Source: Candidatus Sumerlaeota bacterium
Lineage (GTDB): Bacteria; Sumerlaeota; Sumerlaeia; JADFCT01
DNA length: 14,956 nucleotides
Direction of reading: 5' to 3'
Assembly: GCA_026398575.1 (NCBI GenBank)
Contig: JAPLSP010000073.1
Location: 1-14,956 of the forward strand
The notes beneath the pieces were generated by a model. That model searched no databases and was not told the origin of the DNA. It was given only the letters and a program-made list of their open reading frames with translations. Each line of letters starts with the position of its first letter. The first letter of the stretch is position 1. This document shows, piece by piece, positions 1 through 6,302 of this stretch. The position numbers and the translations under genes were made by a program.

Positions 1-19
1 AGTCATCCCTGTTCGTTCA

Positions 20-1448
20 TTACCGCGTCATCCACGCGCCGCAGGATGTTTTCGCCTTGCCTTCGCTGCCTGTGCCGAACAGAATTTTATGTGCCCATTT
101 TGCGCGGCTAAAGGCATACGAAATTTCATTATGCTCGATGACGTTGTTCCAGGCATGGCCGATCCAAACGCCCACCGCCGCGGGAAATATGCGCCCGCAG
201 CGCGATAAGGTTGTCTCGAATGATCGTTCCACTCGACCATTTGCGTTTGTCCGGTTCATCGCCCAGGCGGATCGGCCCGACTTTGACGCCGCCCGCTCCG
301 AGGTCGAACAGTTCGCATCCGACGACGCGATTGCCGTGGCAGCCGTCGCCCCAATCCACGGCGTAGGTCGCCGTATGGCGGATGACGCAGCGTTCGAGCG
401 CGCAATCGCGGGCTGCGCGCGCCGTAACGGCGGCATCAATGGCCACGTCCGCTTGCGGGAAGCCGTAGCCGCGTTCGGGAGTGTTCCAGGCGTTGTGCGC
501 GAGCGTCAGACCGCGCAGCGTGATATGCTCGACGTAGGCGCCGCCCGCCAGGTCGCCGCTGAAGAGCACAACCTGCGCAAGGCGCGGCGCGATGACGCGC
601 GCCCGCTTCATATCCTCGCCCGGCTTCGCCAGGTAAGTAAGCACGCCCGTCTTTCGGTCGAGATACCATTCGCCCGGCTGCGTCAGCGCCTCGCGGACGT
701 TTTCGGCGCGATACCACGTCGCGCGCGTCAGGGGTGCCTGGTCATGGCTGTGCGACGGCCCGCGGAAGGTGACAAGGTTTTTCGCTGCGTCCACCTCTTT
801 GATGCGCAGGCGGTCCATGGTCCAGAGGTGAAAGGTTGTGACCTCAACGTCGCCAAGGCTTTGCCAGTCCGCATGAATATCGCCGGGATGAAAATAAAAG
901 CGATCCGGCTCCGTGCCTTTCGTAGGCGGCGCCTGCTTTGCGATAAAGTGATAGCCCTCTTTCGGCAGGATCGGACGGAACCGCCGCTGCTCGTTCACAT
1001 AGAGTTGCGAGAATTGCCATTTGCCCGCCGCAACGTCGGGAATCTGCGTCTCCCATCGTCCCGGCGTAACCTCGCGCCAGTTGGAGATGAGCGTTCCGCC
1101 GCTCAAGATCGGCTCCTCGCCCGCCGACGCCTCATAGGCGATGGGCGCCTGCGCCGCGCCGGAATCCAGCGGCTCAAAGACAAGCGTTTGCGGAAGAAAA
1201 TACAGCCCGCCGCGCGCCCGCACCGTGACGGCTTCGCGCAAGGCGCCGGCCTGTTTTATCTTTCGAATTTCGTCTCGCGCCCGGGCGAACGAGGCGAATG
1301 GCCCGTCTGTTTTCCCCGCATTCGGTTCGGCGAGTTTTCCGGACCAGGCGTCATTGCCGTTCGGCGCGACGTATAGGATCGCCGCCGGCGCAGCGCAATG
1401 AATGAGCGCAAAAAGACACAGGCAGCCAACAAAGGCGCGACGGTTCAT
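20..1448 (-). pseudogene. Secreted right-handed parallel beta-helix protein, frameshifted and lacking its C-terminal part
   Basis: The start at 1448 gives a Sec-type signal peptide (MNRRAFVGC, then a hydrophobic stretch, probable cleavage after APAA near residue 23). The mature N-terminus, ILYVAPNGNDAWSGKLAEPN, is typical of secreted beta-helix proteins thought to act on polysaccharides. An upstream ATG at 1532 would bury the signal behind 28 residues. The open frame runs to a TAA at 129-131, but its last residues are out of register. Near 199-201 the reading moves to another minus frame, which continues with CGRIFPAAVGVWIGHAWNNV and EHNEIS, the usual family sequence. Two lost bases after IA would explain this. 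From about 119 downward the frame has no recognisable family sequence and stops at 20-22. Full family members are, from memory, roughly 600-750 aa; about 440 aa of family-like sequence remain. Substrate is unknown. Confidence 0.75.
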
Positions 1449-1522
1449 ATTGAGTTTGCGCTCCACGCAGTTAATTCGATGAGATATTTCGCCTGGAAAT
1501 AAATGTATTGCGGTTGGAAACG

Positions 1523-1629
1523 GCGCCAGCATTTGGAGTGCGGTTGCTCGCTGCCGCTTTTGCTACGCCAATCTAATAGAATATCGAAGCAAAAGCGGCA
1601 GCAAGCAACCGCACTCCAAATGCTGGCGC
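1523..1629. repeat. Long inverted repeat with 41-nt arms
   Basis: The left arm is 1523-1563 and the right arm 1589-1629, separated by a 25-nt loop. The arms are complementary over 41 nt with a single difference (C versus T in the ttgct[c/t]gctgcc part). The element fills most of the spacer between the start of the beta-helix gene and the end of the broken oxidoreductase. It looks like an interspersed palindromic element of the REP/BIME kind. A folded transcript would form a very stable stem. Neither side has a T tract typical of an intrinsic terminator. Confidence 0.9.
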
Positions 1630-1711
1630 TCCGCCCATCCGCATTAATCTTCTCTTCCTTGCCTCAATAGTGGGGGTGAAGACATATCGGCTCATGAACA
1701 AATGCAAGCGC

Positions 1712-2889
1712 CTAATAAATCTTGATCGGGGTTTCGGCGCCTTTGCGTTCGGCGGAGACGTAGGCGCTGTAGATTGTCGAGATGCAGTTGGCCGCCAGGT
1801 TCGAGTTGCTCTCGACCGGTTCGCCGTATGCGACCGTGCGATAGAACGCCTCGATCTCCTGCGGGTAGCCGGTGAACCAATCCTAGTCGGGCGAAGGATT
1901 CGTCCAGCCCTGCTTGGTTCCGATCTTCTCGACGACGTAAACGTCCTTGAAGTTCGCCTCCACGGGATTATAAGCGGCCATCGCCGTGTTGGGGTTGATG
2001 TTGCAGAAGGTGCGGTGATTGTTCGCTCGACGTAGTTGTGGATGCCGCCGAGGATGATGTCGGAGGCGAAGACGTTGGCGATGGTTCCATCCTCGAAGAC
2101 GACGTGCATCATCGAGAAATCGTCAATGTCGTGGTAGTTGGAGCGAATGTGGCCTTCGTCGCGGAAGGTTTTCATGCGCGTCAGCGCGTGGACGCGCGCC
2201 GATACCGTCGAGGGCTGGATGGGCTTGCCGTTGCGCGCGATGCCTTCGATGCGCTTCAGGTAAAGCGCGGCGGTCAGCGGATGGACGCCTTTGCCGATCA
2301 TGACGCCGCCGCCGGAGAATTTCCACTGCGCGTAAGAGGCGGCGTGCGAGCCGGAGTGCGACTCTTCGGCGTGAATCCACAGGATCTGCGCGCCGGTCTT
2401 CTCGATGATCTCGCGTTCTTTCTGAACGGAGGGCGCATAGACCCAGTTTTCGGCGTAGAGGATTTTTCCTTTGCTCTTTTTTTCGGCGGCGATCATGCGG
2501 TCAATGCTCGCGAGCGCCTCTTCACGCGCCTTCTCCCTCGAACAGGTGTCGCCGTTGAAGGAATCCGTGCCGTCGCCAAAGTAACCGGTCAGCGGCTTTT
2601 CGACGATGGCGAACCTGTCGCGCTTGAGGGCTTCGAGCGCAACGGATTCGTGCGACGTGGCCGTTACGCAGACGTGAACGACGTCCACCTCGTCAAGCAT
2701 CGCATCGAGCGTGTCGAAGCATTTGATGCCTCGCTTCTCGGCGTAGGCTTTAGCCTGCGGCGCGTCAATCGCAAAGACGCCGCGCACTTCTACATTGGTT
2801 CCATAAACCTTCTGCACGGCTTCGTAATGAAACGAAGCGCTGAATCCCGCGCCCGCGATTCCGCATCGTACGGTTTTTTTGGTCTTCAT
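1712..2889 (-). pseudogene. Gfo/Idh/MocA family oxidoreductase, broken by a frameshift and an in-frame TAG
   Basis: This was a cytoplasmic NAD(P)-dependent sugar or polyol oxidoreductase with no signal peptide. It starts at 2889 behind a strong AGAGGAG ribosome site. The Rossmann motif GIAGAGFSASFH lies near residues 10-21, HVCVTATSHESV near 72-83, and the conserved EKP at 97-99. After GGIHNYVE (near 2024-2030) the frame is lost. A neighbouring frame continues with family-like sequence (NNHRTFCNINPNTAMAAY, EKIGTKQGWTNPSPD), reaches a TAG at 1883-1885, then resumes with DWFTGYPQEIEAFYRTVAYG and ends at a TAG at 1712-1714. Loss of one base (or seven) explains the shift. The TAG stands where an acidic or Gln residue would fit. 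The remnant fits an ancestral protein near 392 aa. The hicBA pair ends 42 bp upstream on the same strand. Confidence 0.88.
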
Positions 2890-2931
2890 CGAATGGCTCC
2901 TCTGTTAATTTTTGCAAGTTGGCTACCGAAT

Positions 2932-3138
2932 TTAGAGATCGTCTTCATTCAATTCCGCAAGTTTCAAGAGATGCAGCAGCAAGCCGCGCTTGAGCGGGTG
3001 ATTGGCATGAATGGGGACCGAGAGGCGGATAATGCTTCCTTCTCGCGCGTAGATATGATGGCTTCCATGGATACGCCGAAGGCGCCATCCGTGGCGTTCC
3101 AGCGCCTTGGCCAGCTCCTTGCCAGAAACAGATTTCAT
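2932..3138 (-). CDS. hicA: HicA-family mRNA interferase toxin
   Basis: This is a 68-aa protein of usual HicA length. HicA toxins have a double-stranded-RNA-binding-like fold and cleave mRNA with a conserved histidine. The conserved GSHH lies at residues 25-28, preceded by [14 protein letters not shown] and followed by a basic, leucine-rich C-terminus ([14 protein letters not shown]). The ATG at 3138 was chosen because it overlaps the hicB stop as ATGA, which indicates translational coupling. A longer reading from 3204 would add residues unlike the family. The toxin looks intact. It lies immediately upstream of the decayed oxidoreductase on the same strand. Confidence 0.9.
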   Translation of the reverse strand: MKSVSGKELAKALERHGWRLRRIHGSHHIYAREGSIIRLSVPIHANHPLKRGLLLHLLKLAELNEDDL

Positions 3139-3338
3139 ACGGCGATTTCCATCACATGGGATTTGGCATCGGCGGCGCGCTCTTCCACTTCCACCGATAA
3201 ACATCCCTCTACCGCCTCATAAATATTAGCCAGCAATTCCTCAAAGGTTTCGCCCTGTGTGACGCAACCGGGAATACTGGGCACTTCCGCCCAATAACCA
3301 CCTTCTTCAGCCTCGTGAATAACAACTTTTACTTTCAT
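3135..3338 (-). CDS. hicB: HicB-family antitoxin
   Basis: This is a 67-aa HicB antitoxin of the short type: a partial RNase-H-like fold ([20 protein letters not shown]) without an added DNA-binding domain. It should bind and neutralise the HicA product encoded just downstream. The start at 3338 gives MKVKVVIHE, the normal HicB beginning, with a GGAGAG ribosome site about 11 nt upstream. The ATG at 3383 would add 15 atypical residues. The order is antitoxin first, with a 4-bp overlap into hicA. Upstream lies a 128-bp region shared with the divergent YjfB-like gene, the likely site of the hicBA promoter and any autoregulation. Confidence 0.9.
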   Translation of the reverse strand: MKVKVVIHEAEEGGYWAEVPSIPGCVTQGETFEELLANIYEAVEGCLSVEVEERAADAKSHVMEIAV

Positions 3339-3414
3339 GGCAAGGCGCTCTCCAAGAAAATTCCGATCGCTTTCCAACGTCACCGTTATATGTATTTATG
3401 ATATTGCATTCATG

Positions 3415-3443
3415 TTCTGAGCGCTAGCTGCCGATTAGATAAT
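3415..3443 (+). promoter_or_regulatory. Possible promoter for the YjfB-like gene
   Basis: TTCTGA (3415-3420) and GATAAT (3438-3443) are spaced by 17 nt. The -10 matches the sigma-70 consensus in five of six positions; the -35 is poor. The overlapping GCCGATTA (3430-3437) is one base from the flagellar sigma-28 -10 consensus GCCGATAA, but no matching -35 is seen. The call rests on motif resemblance only. Confidence 0.22.
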
Positions 3444-3466
3444 CGAGTCCGCCAAACAGGTGATTT

Positions 3467-3673
3467 ATGGGCGATCTCTCCGTCAGCGCTGCATCGAATT
3501 TTCAGAACACCATGCTCGGAATCAAGATTAACGCCGCAGTTATGAAGCTGGCCAAGAGCAAAACTGAACAGGATGGGCAAGCCATATTGGAGCTCATTCA
3601 ATCCGCGGCTTCCGTCACGCAACCAGCGCCCTCCTCCGGGTCAGTCGGGCGGAGCATCAATGTTGTGGCCTGA
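3467..3673 (+). CDS. YjfB-like putative motility protein
   Basis: This 68-aa protein resembles the small YjfB family. It has a helical N-terminal half (SVSAASNFQNTMLGIKINAA, then VMKLAKSKTEQDGQAILELI) and a Pro/Ser-rich tail ending GSVGRSINVVA, like the family's conserved G-x-x-(I/V)-(D/N)-(V/T) ending. The family is named for motility associations in other bacteria; its molecular function is not established. An AGG-containing ribosome site (ACAGGTG) lies just upstream of the ATG. It is the only supported plus-strand gene, divergent from hicB and convergent with the antitoxin remnants. No other motility genes are visible here. Confidence 0.75.
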   Translation: MGDLSVSAASNFQNTMLGIKINAAVMKLAKSKTEQDGQAILELIQSAASVTQPAPSSGSVGRSINVVA

Positions 3674-3741
3674 AGCCCTGGCCGCAATAGATTTTTCATG
3701 AAGCCTTCAGCCGATATGATTGAGCGAGATTCAGTACTCAC

Positions 3742-3906
3742 TCAATCCATGAGCATTAGCTCGTAAGCATCCCTCAGATTTTCTTCCAGTTCATTAAGGG
3801 TTCTGCCTTGCGTCATGATTTCGGGATGCTCCTTAAGCTTTCCGAGCCAGAATTTATCGCTCTTCCAATAAATCATGGTCATTAGGGTTTTCATTGGAGT
3901 TTTCAT
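3742..3906 (-). CDS. Short HicB-like antitoxin ORF, probably C-terminally truncated
   Basis: This 54-aa ORF encodes MIYWKSDKFWLGKL and EHPEIMTQGRTLNELEENLR, the core of a HicB-like antitoxin domain. It ends at LMLMD, where family members I recall continue for about 15 more residues. The ATG at 3906 overlaps the stop of the upstream antitoxin as ATGA and has an AGG element just upstream; another ATG lies at 3894. No HicA-like toxin follows: the gene ends 68 bp from the end of the convergent YjfB-like gene. It may be an orphan antitoxin remnant or a small functional HicB-like protein. The domain call is good; the truncation is inferred. Confidence 0.65.
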   Translation of the reverse strand: MKTPMKTLMTMIYWKSDKFWLGKLKEHPEIMTQGRTLNELEENLRDAYELMLMD

Positions 3907-4100
3907 TTGAGCCTCGCTCTGATCTCGCGGAATACTTCATCCGCCGGGCGGGCGGTCATGCGGCCTTGTTTGTAGGCTTGATATCGCCGCAACGATTCCT
4001 CAACGCATAAGCGCTCAGCCTCCGCTTCATCTATCTCGTCCATACTACCGATCAGTTGCTGCGCAAGCGCCGCTCTTTTGTCGCCTGAAGCCTTGGTCAC
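3903..4100 (-). CDS. Putative addiction module antitoxin (PF09720-like)
   Basis: This 65-aa protein has the layout of the 'putative addiction module component' family: DKRAALAQQLIGSMDEIDEA, a middle acidic helix, ESLRRYQAYKQGRMTARP and the terminal ADEVFREIRARLK. These normally pair with a RelE/ParE-type toxin encoded directly downstream. Here the overlapping downstream ORF is HicB-like instead. The start is GTG at 4100, supported by GGAGAG spaced 6 nt away. The N-terminus appears some 8-10 residues shorter than typical members, where a leucine-rich helix would be expected. Confidence 0.78.
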   Translation of the reverse strand: MTKASGDKRAALAQQLIGSMDEIDEAEAERLCVEESLRRYQAYKQGRMTARPADEVFREIRARLK

Positions 4101-4116
4101 ATTATTCTCTCCAAGT

Positions 4117-4152
4117 TATGGGACCTATGGGACTCATGGGACCTATGAGAGG
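4117..4152. repeat. Tandem 9-bp repeat, four units
   Basis: The units are TATGGGACC, TATGGGACT, CATGGGACC and a degenerate TATGAGAGG. The array lies in the 81-bp gap between the HEAT/DUF6807 gene and the antitoxin gene. It shares the ATGGGA core and the 9-bp period with the array at 9415-9441. Confidence 0.85.
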
Positions 4153-4163
4153 CTTGAAAATTC

Positions 4164-4181
4164 GGGAAAGGCAATATTCCC
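4164..4181 (-). terminator. Weak hairpin directly after the HEAT/DUF6807 gene
   Basis: On the minus strand GGGAA, an 8-nt loop and TTCCC form a 5-bp stem immediately after the TAA at 4182-4184, followed by GAATTTT. The stem and T tract are short, so this is a weak candidate. Confidence 0.25.
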
Positions 4182-6302
4182 TTACTTAATGATCACTCCC
4201 TCGCAGCACCAGTTGGCGTCTTTGGAACCAGCGGCTTTGGTGAATTCGAGCGTCAGCAGGCCGTCGGAAACCGTTGTCTTGAACGTGAACTCCTTGACCT
4301 CGCCGGCCGCGGTTGTCGCATTCGGCACAACCACCTGCCCTTGCGCCTTGACCTGCATTTTGTCGTGGCCGCTTTGCGTGTCGCCCAGGTAAACCGTCAC
4401 GGTATGCTCGCCGTTGGAGAGTTTGACCATGAATTTGCGCGGGGCGGTGTCCAGGATGAAATCGCGCGTCAGGTTCGTGCCGGCCGTGCGTTCGCGCGTG
4501 CCCCCCGGCGGCGTCTGCCAGCCGTATTCCGTTTCTTCGCCGAAGAGCATGGCGGGGTCAACGCCGATAAATCCCTCCATGACCGGGGCGCCTTTGGGCT
4601 GGAAATCGAATTTCAGCGCCTTGTCCAGCTTCATTGTCTGGATGGCGAGTTCGGCTTCCTTGCCTACTTCGGCGTCTTTGACGAGGCTTTCGGCCAGCTT
4701 CATCGCTTCGGGACACTTGACGGCGGGCAGCGCGCCCAGCACAGCGCGCTTTTCATCCGCGCGTTTGGCCATCGTGATTGCGTCGGAGAGAAGCGCGACG
4801 TTTTCTTTCGAGGAGCGTTTGGAAGGCAGCGCCACTAACTGGATGAATCCACGCAGCGCAAGGATTTGAATGCTCTGATCGGCGTCGTTTTTGGCCAGTG
4901 CGCGCAGATCGTCCAGCGGCGCGGCATCGGACCAGCCGGACAAGGCCTGCACGCCGGCTTTGCGAAGAGCGGCGTTGGCGTTGGCGGCTTTGATCTGCGC
5001 GCGAACGGCTTCGAGCGCTTTGGCGCCGCCGATGGTTTTCAAAGCCGACAGCAAATTGATTTTCGCGTCGTCGCCGGCCTTCGCCATGCCCTCGATGACC
5101 GGCGTGGCGCGTTCCTCGGCGTTCTCATTCTTTGCGGCGGCCATCGCGATCGTCTGCTCCAGCGCGCGCCGCTGCGAGGCTTCCTTGGCGGCGATCAGCA
5201 GGTCAACCAACTTGGGCAAATCCTTGGGGCCGGCCAGGTCGCTCAGCGCCTTGGCCGCCGCTTTGCTGATCGCAGCGTCGGCGTCCGAGGTCGCCGCCAG
5301 CAGCGCGGGCGTGGCCTCGGAACAGTTGCGCGCGGCCAACGCGCGGATAAGGGCGGCGCGCGCCTTGGCATCGCCGCTCTGCATCGCCTTGATCATTGCC
5401 GGGTTGACATCCGCGCCGCCGAGGCGTTCCAGGCTGCCGGCGGCTTCGGTCGCGACGGCGCCTTCGCCCCCGGCCTGTTTGGCAAGCAATTCGATTTCGG
5501 AAGCGCCGCCCAGCGCGCCCAGAGATTTAACGGCCGCTGCGCGCACGGATTCATCCGCGCTCTCGACCGCTTTGATCGCGGCGGAAGCAGCGGGCTTATA
5601 GCGGCCCGCCGCAAGAGCGTTGAGGACGGCGACCTGGATGTTCGGCGCGAAGGCGGGCAGACCCTCCGTCAGCGCTTTGGCCATTTGCTCGCTCGGCGCA
5701 TCGGCAGCGAGTTTGACGGCCATCAATTGGAGCGCGGGGTCCTTGTCCTTGAGGAGCGCGAGGATGGGGCCTGCGGCTTTTTCCGGCGCCGCCTGCGACA
5801 AACCTTTGAGCGCCGCCAGACGGACGCGCATAGGCTGATCGGCGCCCGACAAACTGGAGCATATCGTTTCGGCTTCGGCTTTATTGCCATCTTTCAAAAG
5901 GTGGGCGGCGCAGGCCAGGCAGGCGTCTGTTTTGGCCAGTTCGAGGGCGGCGGGCGCTTTGAGCGCGAGCAGCGCTTTGGCCGCTTCGCCCGAGCCGATG
6001 CGTCCCATGGCCACGATTGCGGCCTCGGCGGTCGGCGCGTCGGGAGCGGCGGCGAGCGGCGCCAGAACGGCAACCGCCTTGGCGTCGCGCCGCTGGCCGA
6101 GCGAGTTGATGACGCCGATGCGCCGCGCGCCCGAAATCGCCGCAATGGCGTCGCGCAAAACCTCATCGGCTTTGGGCGAGGGAATCCGTTCGAGCGCAAA
6201 GCGGGCGGCGTTGGCGAGATTGTCGTCTTTGCCTTTCAGCATTTCCGCAAGAACGGGAATGGCGTCATCCGCCGCAATGAGCGACAGCTGCTCGCAGACG
6301 AA
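4182..6302 (-). pseudogene. C-terminal part of the DUF6807/HEAT protein: HEAT repeats plus galactose-binding-like domain
   Basis: This frame is continuous and in phase with the N-terminal part, separated only by a TAA at 6303-6305. It opens FVCEQLSLIAADDAIPVLAE, a normal HEAT helix pair, then carries about 500 residues of alanine-rich HEAT-like helices of roughly 30-38 residues. The last ~150 residues form a beta-rich domain starting FDFQPKGAPVMEGFIGVDP, with YGWQTPPGGTRERTAG, NGEHTVTVYLGDT and WCCEGVIIK, resembling the galactose-binding-like domain of beta-agarase/YXIM-type proteins. The first internal ATG is at 6242 (686 aa), but no ribosome site precedes it, so independent expression looks unlikely. 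HEAT arrays are protein scaffolds and the terminal domain probably binds carbohydrate; both roles are inferred from the folds. Confidence 0.8.

Noticed and set aside
57..1376. 439-codon plus-strand ORF opposite the beta-helix gene
   Set aside because: Arg/Ala-rich shadow translation; the minus strand carries a signal peptide and family motifs.
1883..1885. TAG as a recoded sense codon (amber suppression)
   Set aside because: TAG ends the intact DUF6807 gene at 9574 and the oxidoreductase itself at 1712, and a frameshift lies in the same gene; ordinary decay is simpler.
1573..2035. Continuation of the oxidoreductase frame to 1573 as a 438-aa protein
   Set aside because: After the shift the residues are Arg/Ser/Thr-rich out-of-frame sequence and the end is encoded by an inverted repeat arm; the true C-terminus is in another frame ending at 1712.
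2038..3222. 394-codon plus-strand ORF across the broken oxidoreductase and hicA
   Set aside because: It spans two unrelated minus-strand genes and their spacer, and shows no family resemblance.
3410..3622. 70-codon minus-strand ORF opposite the YjfB-like gene
   Set aside because: The opposite strand matches a known small family and has a suitable ribosome site.
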